Source: an uncultured Eubacterium sp. (GTDB taxonomy: Bacteria; Bacillota; Clostridia; Lachnospirales; Lachnospiraceae). From it: a stretch of DNA of 26,224 nucleotides. Numbering within the stretch: the stretch's first letter is position 1; the number at the start of each line of letters is the position of its first letter. The notes under the pieces were generated by a model. That model had not been told where the DNA came from. It worked only from the letters and a program-made list of their open reading frames with translations, and searched no databases. The DNA is taken from positions 1-26,224 of the forward strand of contig CAJTMV010000047.1 in the NCBI GenBank assembly GCA_910577225.1, read 5' to 3'. A program made the translations under genes and the position numbers. Shown here one piece after another: positions 6,871-14,030 of this stretch.

Positions 6871-8637
6871 CTACATTCGCTCCGGCGCGGAAAAACCAAG
6901 TACGTCGATACAGGTCTCCATAATGCCCCGGCAAAGCTGCAGCAGCTTAATATAGCCTGCCTGCCGCTCCTCGTCTTCCTGAGCCAGAATCTTTGTCTCG
7001 TGATAAAAATGATTAAACGCATTGGCCAGATCGTACAAATACGCGCACACTTTATGAGGCGCAAGCTCGTCAAACGCCGCCGCAATCATCCCGTGAAACC
7101 GGCTGAGTTCTAACATTAAGGCCTTTGCACTTTCGGAATCTGCAGGAAGTATGGTCTTTCCTTCCGTACTCTTTCCAGTCTGTTCGTATTTATTTAATAT
7201 GGACTTCATTCTTACGATTGTATACAGCAGATAAGGTCCCGTATTTCCTTCGAATGAGGTAAATCGCTCCATATCAAAAATGTAATCTTTGGACGCCTGA
7301 TTGGACAGATCTGCATATTTCACTGCGGAAAGCGCTACGACTTTTGCCGTTTCTTTTGCTTCGGCTTCGCTCATCGTCTGATTATCGGAAATTTTTTTGT
7401 ACATTTCCTCATTGATATCTTCCAATAGCGCTGACAGACGCATGACGCCGCCTTCTCTTGTTTTAAACGGCTTGCCGTCTTTTCCGTTCATCGTGCCAAA
7501 TCCCAAAAAGGTCAGCTTCGTATCCCCGTCAACCAGTCCTGTTTTTCTTGCGCAGCGAAATACCTGTGTAAAATACAGTTCCTGTCTTTTATCTACCACA
7601 TAAATGATCTCAGACGGATGCCAGTCCTGCATACGCTCTACAATCGTCGCCAGATCTGTCGTATTGTACAAAGAAGCGCCGTCCGATTTTAATATCATAC
7701 AAGGCGGTACCTCTTTGGTATCCGTCTCTTCTCTGACATCCACAACAAGGGCGCCTTCGGAAATATATGCAAAGCCGTCGTCTTTCATCTTCTGCACCAT
7801 CGCCGGAATATATGGCTGGGCGTCCGATTCACCTTTCCAAAGCTCAAACGACACGTTCAGATTTTTGTAATTTTTTTTCAGATCGGTCACCGATACATTT
7901 AAAATATGATTTAATAATGCTCCATATCCGCGCCGTCCGTGCTGCAGCTCATACGTCGCCTGCATCGCACGTTCCTTATACGCTTCGTCTTCTTTGGATT
8001 TGCCGCTTGCGGTCGGATAGATTTCTTCCAGTTCTGAAATGGTAAACGGAGCTTCTTTTGGATATTCCCCCTGAAAGTTTTCGTCAAAATACGAAAGCTC
8101 CGGTTTTCGTTCCTCAAGCTCTGTAATAATAAGACCCATCTGCAGACCCCAGTCGCCCATATGCACATCGCCAATCATCTGATGACCGGCATAACGGCCC
8201 ATACGCTTAATACTTTCACCGATAATCGCCGAACGCAGATGACCCACATGCAGCGGTTTTGCAATATTCGGTCCGCCGTAATCGATCAGAATCGTCTTTG
8301 GCTGCGTCGTTTTTTCGTTGCCGTAATCCTCTTCTTCCATCATCCGGCATAAATAGTCTGCCAGACAGTTTTCCTGAATTTTCAGATTTAAAAATCCGGG
8401 TTTGACTGCCTCTGCCGCTGAAAATACCGCACTGTCTTTTAATTTTTCCGCCACTTCCTGCGCCATAAGGATCGGAGCTTTTTTATATTCTTTGGCTGCC
8501 GCCAGCGCGCCATTGCATTGAAATTCACATAAATCCGGCCGGTTTGACACGGTTACGCGTGCATATCTGCCATCGTAGCCACATGCAATAAATGCACGAA
8601 CAACCTCTTCATTCATTTGTTCCATTAAGTTTTTCAT
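6871..8637 (-). CDS. argS: Arginyl-tRNA synthetase
   Basis: This essential class I aminoacyl-tRNA synthetase charges tRNA-Arg with arginine in the cytosol. The 588 residues have the expected length. The N-terminal additional domain covers about residues 1-110. The HIGH-type motif appears in PNIAKPLHVGHLRS (HVGH at 130-133). GDWGLQMG follows, and the KMSKS-equivalent region is PFKTREGGVMRLS. The C-terminal anticodon-binding helical domain includes ERFTSFEGNTGPYLLYTIVR and ends CIDVLGFSAPERM. The leader between this gene and the next upstream minus-strand gene is about 95 bp and shows neither a T-box signature nor a clear promoter, so read-through from the upstream gene is possible. Its stop codon is close to the convergent LUD-gene terminator. 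Confidence 0.97.
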   Translation of the reverse strand: MKNLMEQMNEEVVRAFIACGYDGRYARVTVSNRPDLCEFQCNGALAAAKEYKKAPILMAQEVAEKLKDSAVFSAAEAVKPGFLNLKIQENCLADYLCRMMEEEDYGNEKTTQPKTILIDYGGPNIAKPLHVGHLRSAIIGESIKRMGRYAGHQMIGDVHMGDWGLQMGLIITELEERKPELSYFDENFQGEYPKEAPFTISELEEIYPTASGKSKEDEAYKERAMQATYELQHGRRGYGALLNHILNVSVTDLKKNYKNLNVSFELWKGESDAQPYIPAMVQKMKDDGFAYISEGALVVDVREETDTKEVPPCMILKSDGASLYNTTDLATIVERMQDWHPSEIIYVVDKRQELYFTQVFRCARKTGLVDGDTKLTFLGFGTMNGKDGKPFKTREGGVMRLSALLEDINEEMYKKISDNQTMSEAEAKETAKVVALSAVKYADLSNQASKDYIFDMERFTSFEGNTGPYLLYTIVRMKSILNKYEQTGKSTEGKTILPADSESAKALMLELSRFHGMIAAAFDELAPHKVCAYLYDLANAFNHFYHETKILAQEDEERQAGYIKLLQLCRGIMETCIDVLGFSAPERM

Positions 8638-8732
8638 GTTCTTTCCTGCTTTCTGCCATATTGTGTAAACCGCCCCATCCCGTACCTGTTATGCATTCGC
8701 ATAATCATACTGCATGCTCCCCGCAATTCCTG

Positions 8733-9116
8733 CTAACCGTTTGAATTTTGTGCGGCAAGCGCAGACATCGCAAACTCAAACGGTTCCGGTTTTTCATTGA
8801 GAATAGAATCGATCTGCTGCTTTTGTCCTTCGTCCTGCACCGGTTTTTTTCCATAATGCCCGGAATATGATCCGGTTTTTGCATTATAGGCATCTTTTTG
8901 GCTTTTTCCGTCGGATCCCTCGCTTGTACGATGCCCCGCTTCTTTTTCCGCTTCTTTTCGTGCCTCTTCTTCCTCTTTTTGTTTTTTGGCACGCGCCGCT
9001 TCTTCTACTTCCTCCAGCGTCTGATAATGTACATTCCAGCCTTTAACGATGCTTCGGTCCATTTTGATCTTTTTGTCTCTTTTCGCTATTAAATCGATCG
9101 CATATACTGCTGGCAT
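8733..9116 (-). CDS. Small charged hypothetical protein with coiled-coil segment
   Basis: The 127-residue protein has no signal peptide or membrane span. Residues 1-33 (MPAVYAIDLIAKRDKKIKMD to NVHYQ) look folded. Residues 34-67 are almost all Glu, Lys, Ala and Arg and predict a single long helix or coiled coil. Residues 68-110 are polar and low-complexity, followed by a short hydrophobic tail (FEFAMSALAAQ). I do not recognise the family. The start has an AGGGGGTG ribosome binding site, and a sigma-A promoter lies upstream at 9188-9217. It differs from the other small hypothetical genes of the window in lacking a CGATAT box. It precedes argS by 95 bp on the same strand. Confidence 0.7.
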   Translation of the reverse strand: MPAVYAIDLIAKRDKKIKMDRSIVKGWNVHYQTLEEVEEAARAKKQKEEEEARKEAEKEAGHRTSEGSDGKSQKDAYNAKTGSYSGHYGKKPVQDEGQKQQIDSILNEKPEPFEFAMSALAAQNSNG

Positions 9117-9187
9117 ATCAACACCCCCTGATACCTTGAATAAGTTAAAAAATCCTCTTTTTGTTGCTTTCAGATCTTTTGATAGAT

Positions 9188-9217
9188 ATTATAACATAAA
9201 ACCACATATTTTTTCAA
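9188..9217 (-). promoter_or_regulatory. Sigma-A promoter of the small charged-protein gene
   Basis: On the minus strand TTGAAA (9212-9217) and TATAAT (9188-9193) are 18 bp apart. The -35 overlaps the stop region of the upstream membrane-protein gene. Confidence 0.65.
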
Positions 9218-9852
9218 GATGAACTATGGCTTACCCCAAGCGTTTTGCGCGAAATATGTTCGTCGAAAAAGTGTACAAACGGCCCCAGCCCAAACGCGCA
9301 GACCGCCGTTCCAACGTTTACAATACCGCCAAGCGAAAAACAAATGGCCGTACATACGACGTCTGTTGCCAGCCTGCACCAAAAATACTGCAGCGGACAA
9401 TGCTCGCTGATAATAATCGAAAAGCTGTCATATGGAGATATGCCAAGATCCGCCGTCTGATAAAGAGAGACGCCAAGACTTACTACAAGCACCCCGACGG
9501 CTACGGTCAGCAGACGGATCGCCATTCCGCGTTCCGGAATCTGCAGCACCGAAAACAGATCGATAAAAAACTGCGCTACAGATCCTAACAGAAACCAGTT
9601 TACAAATGTGCCAATCCCGATAAAATGCCTGCCAAACGAAATCTCCACGATAAAAATCACTGCATTCACGATCGGCATCAATATATGATATGCGATACCC
9701 AGACGCTCTGCACCCGCCATCAGCATCGCGCTATACGGATCGTTTCCAAGCAACGATGTACGGAATATGGCGATGCCCATTCCCAGTATAATATTGCCAA
9801 GTATCATTCCAATCACGCGGCGCATGCCAATTCTGCCAAGATATTCTTTCAT
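9214..9852 (-). CDS. YczE/YitT-like integral membrane protein
   Basis: The 212-residue protein has about five hydrophobic segments (roughly residues 12-32, 50-72, 78-100, 110-130 and 155-195). It carries the repeated motif seen in this family: LLGNDPYSAML in the first half and LGISPYDSFSIII in the second, an internal duplication in which a short polar loop with a (D/S)PY(S/D) core follows a transmembrane helix. These proteins are annotated as YczE/YyaS/YitT-like membrane proteins; the transported substrate, if any, is unknown. The start ATG lies in a duplicated leader sequence (see the repeat at 9851-9979) and has only a modest GAGAG ribosome binding site. It is probably co-transcribed with the upstream coiled-coil gene, about 100 bp away. 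Confidence 0.8.
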   Translation of the reverse strand: MKEYLGRIGMRRVIGMILGNIILGMGIAIFRTSLLGNDPYSAMLMAGAERLGIAYHILMPIVNAVIFIVEISFGRHFIGIGTFVNWFLLGSVAQFFIDLFSVLQIPERGMAIRLLTVAVGVLVVSLGVSLYQTADLGISPYDSFSIIISEHCPLQYFWCRLATDVVCTAICFSLGGIVNVGTAVCAFGLGPFVHFFDEHISRKTLGVSHSSS

Positions 9853-9979
9853 AACTGCTCTCTTTTCCTATCCGCCATCTGTTTGCCTATTCTGCAGTCT
9901 CTGCGGATAAATTTTTTTATAACTGCTCTCTGTTCTATCCGTTATCTTTTTATTTACTCTGCAGTCCCTGCGGACAGCA
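9851..9979. repeat. Imperfect 66-bp tandem duplication spanning a gene end and the next gene start
   Basis: Two adjacent copies, about 9851-9913 and 9917-9979, align at roughly 80% identity with one single-base gap. The copy at 9917-9979 encodes the end of the coiled-coil protein (LSAGTAE, stop). The other still reads LSAETAE and stop in the matching frame but is now intergenic. Both contain GAGAGCAGTTAT. Only the second carries ATG and serves as the start of the YczE-like gene, while the first has ATA at that position. Confidence 0.8.
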
Positions 9980-10550
9980 TTGTATCGGATACATCCACAA
10001 TCTCAGGCGCCCCTGTGCCGGCATCAGCGTTTTCCGCTGTTTCCCGCGGATCCGTTTGCTCTGTCTTTTTTTCCTCGCCCCAGAGAGATTCGTATTTGTC
10101 TTTTTTCTCCTGTCTTGCCATTGCGCCGATATTTTTCGCTACCTGATACATATCCATGCTAAACTCCATCAGCTTTTTCTCATCCGAAGCCGGTACGATC
10201 GCTCCTTTCATAAGGCGCCTGGCGACTTCCATAATTTTCCCCATCTCAGCGGCAGCCTCTTTGCCTGCTTCTTTTTGCTGCTTTGCCACTTCCGTATTCC
10301 AGTATGCGCAGTATTTTTCCGTCAGCTGATCCAGATATTCCTGATACTCTGACTCTTTTTCATCCAGGGCATCCAGTGTCAGCTGCAGCGTCGCTGCTTC
10401 TGATTCGTACGCTTTCTTTTGCTCTTCATCGCCTGGCATGTGCTGCATCCTGGAACGGACCTCTTCGAGCTGTTTGTTCAAAACCGACTTCTGTTTGCGG
10501 TACGCATGTACCTGATCCCGGTATATTTGCCGTGCTTCTCCTATTTTCAT
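9954..10550 (-). CDS. Coiled-coil hypothetical protein
   Basis: The 198-residue hydrophilic protein has no signal peptide or membrane segment. Residues 1-85 are predicted helical with heptad-like spacing (VLNKQLEEVRSRMQHM, LQLTLDALDEKESEYQEYL). Residues 86-150 continue helical (VAKQQKEAGKEAAAEMGK, MYQVAKNIGAMARQEKKDK), and the last 40 residues are acidic and disordered. I do not recognise the family. The ATG at 10550 is chosen because it has an AAGGATG site at good spacing and because the likely promoter (-10 at 10603-10610) lies downstream of the longer in-frame start at 10700. The 3' end of the gene is duplicated in the following intergenic region. It shares its promoter-like CGATAT box with three other hypothetical genes of the window. 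Confidence 0.75.
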   Translation of the reverse strand: MKIGEARQIYRDQVHAYRKQKSVLNKQLEEVRSRMQHMPGDEEQKKAYESEAATLQLTLDALDEKESEYQEYLDQLTEKYCAYWNTEVAKQQKEAGKEAAAEMGKIMEVARRLMKGAIVPASDEKKLMEFSMDMYQVAKNIGAMARQEKKDKYESLWGEEKKTEQTDPRETAENADAGTGAPEIVDVSDTMLSAGTAE

Positions 10551-10602
10551 ATTTTCACATCCTTGTTTTATTGAAATAAATCCGTTTACGCTTCTTTTAT
10601 TA

Positions 10603-10610
10603 ATATCGTC
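10603..10610 (-). promoter_or_regulatory. Sigma-D-like -10 element (GACGATAT) upstream of the coiled-coil gene
   Basis: The minus strand reads GACGATAT, 53 bp upstream of the start codon, identical to the box before the DUF6033-like gene. The expected TAAA -35 is not present at 14-16 bp; ATTA is there instead, so the promoter assignment is weaker. Confidence 0.4.
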
Positions 10611-10674
10611 CTTTTTGTGAAAAAAATAATGCGTACCCTGCATGTAAATAAGAAATCGAAGCACGACTGCAAAC

Positions 10675-10705
10675 CGGCGCTGTTGTCTGAGCCGTGACAA
10701 CGCCG
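10675..10705 (-). terminator. Possible terminator of the GNAT gene
   Basis: CGGCG and TTGTC arms pair with GACAACGCCG across a three-base bulge about 50 bp after the GNAT stop codon on the minus strand. The T tract is poor (GGTTTG), so activity is uncertain. Confidence 0.3.
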
Positions 10706-10754
10706 TTATCCTGCTCCTGATGATTTGAAACCGGCAGCGGATACTGACTTCTGG

Positions 10755-11300
10755 TTACTGACAGCTGCATTCCAGCTGACAGTCAAACGGTTCTTTTTCC
10801 ACATGCGACTGCTCATATACCGCCGCCTCCCTGCACCCCATTTTTTTATAAAACGCCTGACTTTCAACCGCAGAATGCGCCGATATGTATAATTTCGCGG
10901 CGCCCTGCTGCTTCGCCCACCTTTTCGCGGCCTGAAACAGCGCCGCTCCGATTCCTTCGCTCCGCAGATCTTCCGAGACATGAATGCTCGATAAGTCGAG
11001 ATATTTATGGATGCCTCCAAACAGACCGGATTCTACAGACACAAAGCCTTTCAGCCATCCATCGCAAAACGCGGCATGTACAAAACCTCCCTGTTGTATC
11101 GTCTGCCTTAGACAGTTAACCAGACATGCATAGTCTTCCTCGCTCCAGTCGTCCACAAACGGCGCGTCTTTCACTACCCATGTTCCGTGTTCCTTCCGCC
11201 AGCATCTGGTAACGATCTGATGCCTTTGAAACCGTTCAAACAATGCTCTGTTTATCTCGTCCGCAGATAAATCTCTATATTGTATCTCCATCTGTTTCAA
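10755..11300 (-). CDS. GNAT family N-acetyltransferase
   Basis: The protein of about 181 residues is predicted to transfer an acetyl group from acetyl-CoA; the acceptor is unknown. Motif A is seen in LDLSSIHVSEDLRSEGIGAAL, split around the Q/RxxGxG/A pyrophosphate loop (RSEGIGAA). Motif B is SAHSAVESQAFYKKMGC, whose AFYKKMG segment is typical for the family. The first 70 residues (EINRALFERFQRHQIVTRCW) form a less conserved N-terminal part. The start is uncertain: TTG at 11300 and ATG at 11291 are three codons apart and neither has a strong ribosome binding site. The gene stands alone on the minus strand. Confidence 0.85.
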   Translation of the reverse strand: MKQMEIQYRDLSADEINRALFERFQRHQIVTRCWRKEHGTWVVKDAPFVDDWSEEDYACLVNCLRQTIQQGGFVHAAFCDGWLKGFVSVESGLFGGIHKYLDLSSIHVSEDLRSEGIGAALFQAAKRWAKQQGAAKLYISAHSAVESQAFYKKMGCREAAVYEQSHVEKEPFDCQLECSCQ

Positions 11301-11530
11301 CCGTTTACAAATTTACTTTTAATCTCTGTATTCTGTGTAAACCTGTATATTCCTTTCTCTTTAATTGTCGCTGTAACGTTTGTTTTCTGGTGATACCACT
11401 GATATCATTATCTCCTAAATACAGACAAAAATCAAGTTCACACTTGCGTTATCGGACCGTTTTGCCTTATCAGCGAAAGGCAGCTGATAATCCGCCACTG
11501 TGCGGGTATGTAACCGTGAAAATTCTCCGG
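11301..11530. other. Intergenic region with one hairpin
   Basis: No gene is supported here. A perfect 8-bp inverted repeat (11467-11474 with 11483-11490, loop of 8) lies about 40 bp past the stop codon of the minus-strand gene but has no adjacent T tract, so it is not called a terminator. Confidence 0.5.
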
Positions 11531-12136
11531 CTATGCTTTTGCGTCAAAACGATTCTGCGGATGTTCCACATTTCCCGCTTCTTCGTCTGCCAGCGGAATG
11601 CCTCTCTTGGCGTTTCCCCATGCTTCGTTATAAATCATGCACATTTGCGTCTGTCTGGATGCCTCCGAATTGGTCGTATACATTGTCCACCCATTGTTGG
11701 AATAGGTCGCAACCATTTCTCCATTCTTATCGTAAAACTCCATGTACTCACTGCTGCCTGACGGCAGTTTCTGATATTTCACTTCTCCTTCGAGCAGCGT
11801 TGCCAAAATATCGATCGGCTTAAGTACCTTTTTCCTGTTCCCCAAAACAGCCTTCAGACCGGAAGCGATGATCCCCTTCCTATCCGGAGACACTTCCGAT
11901 GTGTAGCTTTTCATCAGCTTGTTAAAGCCTTCGGATTTGTTCTGGAACTGCCCCTTTGCAAAATCCTCATAAGCCTGTTTCCTGATCTGCCTGCGGTATT
12001 CTTGCTCACTGACGCCGCTTTTCTTTTTTGTAAAAACATATTTGTCCTGAAAGTCAGGCAGATGGATACCGCCTATGCTCCCTGTTCCTGAAAAATATCT
12101 GTTCTGCAGGGAACCATTGTCTGAATAAACCTGCAT
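11531..12136 (-). CDS. Hypothetical protein with CGATAT-type promoter
   Basis: The 201-residue protein has no signal peptide or membrane segment, and I do not recognise the family. It begins MQVYSDNGSLQNRYFSGTGS, has a basic helical region (about residues 38-70, YRRQIRKQAYEDFAKGQF), a middle segment KPIDILATLLEGEV, and a C-terminal beta-rich part (EYMEFYDKNGEMVATYSNNGW, shown here as 21 residues minus its last) followed by a helix. The ATG at 12136 is selected by a very strong GAGGAGGGAG site. The longer in-frame start at 12235 lies upstream of the predicted promoter (-10 at 12187-12194), and the ATG near 12180 would be almost leaderless. It is divergent from the methyltransferase at 12337. 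Confidence 0.7.
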   Translation of the reverse strand: MQVYSDNGSLQNRYFSGTGSIGGIHLPDFQDKYVFTKKKSGVSEQEYRRQIRKQAYEDFAKGQFQNKSEGFNKLMKSYTSEVSPDRKGIIASGLKAVLGNRKKVLKPIDILATLLEGEVKYQKLPSGSSEYMEFYDKNGEMVATYSNNGWTMYTTNSEASRQTQMCMIYNEAWGNAKRGIPLADEEAGNVEHPQNRFDAKA

Positions 12137-12186
12137 GCGTTCTCCCTCCTCTGTCCATTTGGTGTCATAAAATTTCCTCATTTTGT

Positions 12187-12194
12187 ATATCGGA
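12187..12194 (-). promoter_or_regulatory. Sigma-D-like -10 element (TCCGATAT)
   Basis: The minus strand reads TCCGATAT, 51 bp upstream of the start codon, followed by ACAAAATGAG. The box before the 82-residue gene at 17913 is almost the same and is followed by ATACAAAATAAG. A TGAA or GAAA sequence lies at the expected -35 spacing (14-15 bp). Confidence 0.5.
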
Positions 12195-12336
12195 AAAATA
12201 AGCATATTTTTCACTCTGATGGCATGAACAGACATAGGGAAATCCTATACTTTGAAAAACTCATCCTTTCCATATCCCTTTCCGTATGCTATCATAGCAT
12301 CTGTCAGAATACAACAAAACAGGAGGACAGCCCGTC

Positions 12337-13065
12337 ATGAATCATACATACGATAATGAACGATTTTTCGAAGCATACGCAAAAATGCCGCGCAGCAGAA
12401 ACGGTTTGCAGGCCGCCGGAGAATGGAGCCAGCTAAAACCGCTGTTTCCCCCGCTTGCCGGAAAAACGGTGCTCGACCTCGGATGCGGTTATGGCTGGCA
12501 TTGCAGGTTTGCCGCCAGTCAGGGGGCCAGTCAGGTATTGGGAATCGACGTGAGCTTTAAAATGATCGAAGAAGCAAAAACGCGCAACCCCCATGAAACA
12601 ATCACTTATCGCATCTGTGGAATCGAAGACTACGAATATCCGGAACATATGTGGGATTGTGTCGTTTCCAATCTGGCCCTGCACTACATTGCAAACATCG
12701 AACACGTATTTCAAAAAATCCATCGGACATTAACACCCGGCGGTACACTTATTTTTAACATGGAACACCCGGTTTTTACCGCAGGAGTCGGACAGGACTG
12801 GATTCGTACCGAAACCGGAACTCCCAGATACTGGCCGGTTGATAACTATTTTATCTCCGGCGAACGCACCACGCACTTTTTAGGATGCGACGTGGTCAAA
12901 CAGCATCACACGCTCACACAGATACTGATGGGATTATTACATAACGGATTTGAACTAAAAGCGGTAGAAGAAGCAAAGCCGCCCGAAGAAATGATGCACC
13001 TTGCCGGCATGAAAGATGAATTGCGCCGTCCGATGATGCTGTTAGTAAAAGCCATAAAAAAATAA
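12337..13065 (+). CDS. Class I SAM-dependent methyltransferase
   Basis: This is a cytosolic methyltransferase of 242 residues with unknown substrate. Motif I is VLDLGCGYGWHCRFAASQGA, followed by LGIDVSFKMIEEA (end of beta2 with the acidic ribose-binding residue), CGIEDYEYP, and motif IV DCVVSNLALHYI. The remainder (TPGGTLIFNMEHPVF, split from GVGQDWIRT) is typical of Methyltransf_11/25 proteins. The ATG is preceded by GGAGG at good spacing. A weak sigma-A-like promoter (TTTCCA, 17 bp, TATCAT) can be found in the 100-bp divergent region but is not strong. It is not related in obvious sequence to the methyltransferase at 1751 beyond the common fold. Confidence 0.88.
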   Translation: MNHTYDNERFFEAYAKMPRSRNGLQAAGEWSQLKPLFPPLAGKTVLDLGCGYGWHCRFAASQGASQVLGIDVSFKMIEEAKTRNPHETITYRICGIEDYEYPEHMWDCVVSNLALHYIANIEHVFQKIHRTLTPGGTLIFNMEHPVFTAGVGQDWIRTETGTPRYWPVDNYFISGERTTHFLGCDVVKQHHTLTQILMGLLHNGFELKAVEEAKPPEEMMHLAGMKDELRRPMMLLVKAIKK

Positions 13066-13235
13066 TCCAATTGGGTTTGTCAGGTAAAATGTGTACGTTC
13101 TAAAATTTTTCTTATCGGCGATCACATCCTGGTCGCCGATCTTGCATATAAGATAATGTAATTCTATTTCAATTCCACAAAGCTCACAAAAACCGGTAAT
13201 ATATATAAACTTCTCTCCATATGTAATACATACGC
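13066..13235. other. AT-rich intergenic stretch with one hairpin
   Basis: No gene is firmly supported. An 8-bp perfect inverted repeat (13114-13121 with 13133-13140) forms a GC-rich hairpin without a T tract on either strand. A 68-residue minus-strand frame runs through here (13042-13248) but has no supported start. Confidence 0.4.
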
Positions 13236-13264
13236 TTGCTTTCAGCATACAATACTGCTATAAT
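13236..13264 (+). promoter_or_regulatory. Sigma-A promoter of the antitoxin gene
   Basis: TTGCTT (13236-13241) and TATAAT (13259-13264) are separated by 17 bp, about 33 bp upstream of the antitoxin start. Confidence 0.8.
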
Positions 13265-13297
13265 AATCACAACCCGAATACGAAAGGAGAGATATCT

Positions 13298-13567
13298 ATG
13301 GCACTGGCAACCTTAACCGCAAGGGTAGACGAAAAAGACAAGGCCAGCTTTGACACCTTCTGCTCCAATGTTGGCCTGAATACTTCTACCGCAATCAATC
13401 TGTTCGTGAAAGCAGTTTTACGCGAAAACCGCATCCCGTTTGAAATCGCCCAGACTCCCGACCCATTTTTCTCCGAGGCAAACATGGCCTATGTAAAGAA
13501 ATCCGTCCGGGAGCTGAAAGCCGGGAAAGGCGCCGTCCATGAACTGGTCGAAGTGGACGATGAGTGA
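13298..13567 (+). CDS. RelB/DinJ family antitoxin
   Basis: The 89-residue protein has the layout of type II antitoxins of the RelB/DinJ family. An N-terminal ribbon-helix-helix DNA-binding domain (ATLTARVDEKDKASFDTFC, then GLNTSTAINLFVKAVLREN) is followed by a C-terminal toxin-binding tail (FFSEANMAYVKKSVRELKAGK). Such proteins neutralise an mRNA-cleaving toxin and repress their own promoter. The start has AAAGGAGAG at good spacing. The stop codon overlaps the ATG of the downstream toxin frame by 8 bp, as in intact toxin-antitoxin operons. The toxin is truncated, so the antitoxin appears orphaned. Confidence 0.9.
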   Translation: MALATLTARVDEKDKASFDTFCSNVGLNTSTAINLFVKAVLRENRIPFEIAQTPDPFFSEANMAYVKKSVRELKAGKGAVHELVEVDDE

Positions 13568-13703
13568 AAAAATATGGTCAGACGATGCCTGGGAGGATTA
13601 CCTCTACTGGCAGACACAGGATAAAAAAACACTAAAGCGGATCAACCAGCTCATCCGAGATATCGAGCGGAACCGCTCACTGCAGAGGCCATTATGGAGA
13701 TAA
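13560..13703 (+). pseudogene. Truncated YoeB/Txe-like toxin
   Basis: The frame starts inside the end of the antitoxin gene and encodes 47 residues beginning MSEKIWSDDAWEDYLYWQTQ and continuing KKTLKRINQLIRDIERNRSL. This matches the N-terminal half of YoeB/Txe ribosome-dependent mRNA interferases, which are normally about 84-90 residues long. After residue 41 the similarity ends and a TAA stop follows. The family's C-terminal catalytic part, with its essential Arg, His and Tyr, cannot be found in any frame of the next 150 bp. This points to a deletion or replacement of the 3' half rather than a simple frameshift. The product is very unlikely to be an active nuclease. Confidence 0.8.
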
Positions 13704-14030
13704 ATAACCCGGGACAATCCCTGCCTATATCCGAGACGTGGATTTATCATGCAATCCGAACACACTCAAACTATCTTTCACCCAGGCCGTACAGGGAAAC
13801 ATATGCAGCTGTACAATAATGGCAGATTGTATGTGAAAAGATACAATTAAAGCGTTCAATTTTTGTTGATTCGTGCGCCGTACCTGGCACACAAACCAAA
13901 CGGGCGCCGCGTATCATTTCCCCGCTGCGCCCGTAACGATTTTCCTCTCAGACCGGACGTTTCTGTTTCCTTCCATTTTCAGGAGGCGCCACTGTCAGCT
14001 TCAAACGTCTGATCCATCCGGTCGTTTCTT
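13704..14030. other. Region after the toxin fragment: unrecognised coding debris and a terminator
   Basis: A 48-codon plus-strand open stretch from 13704 to 13850 ends in MQLYNNGRLYVKRYN. It has no ribosome binding site and I do not recognise it. It may be the end of whatever replaced the toxin's 3' half. The rest holds the hairpin at 13900-13934 and no supported gene. Confidence 0.45.
13900..13934 (-). terminator. Possible terminator of the second two-component operon
   Basis: ACGGGCGC (13900-13907) and GCGCCCGT (13927-13934) pair perfectly, with three more inner base pairs after one mismatch. On the minus strand the stem is followed by TTGGTTTG, a weak T tract, about 100 bp after the kinase stop codon. 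Confidence 0.5.

Noticed and set aside
8638..8732. T-box or other riboswitch in the argS leader
   Set aside because: No T-box consensus (TGGNACCGCG) or terminator/antiterminator arrangement is present. Only a short TTATGC/GCATAA hairpin was seen.
13042..13248. A 68-residue minus-strand open frame with a CELCGIEIELHYLICKIGDQD segment
   Set aside because: Composition is somewhat protein-like, but the start coincides with the antitoxin promoter, no ribosome binding site precedes it, and it runs into the convergent methyltransferase gene. It might be a gene remnant.
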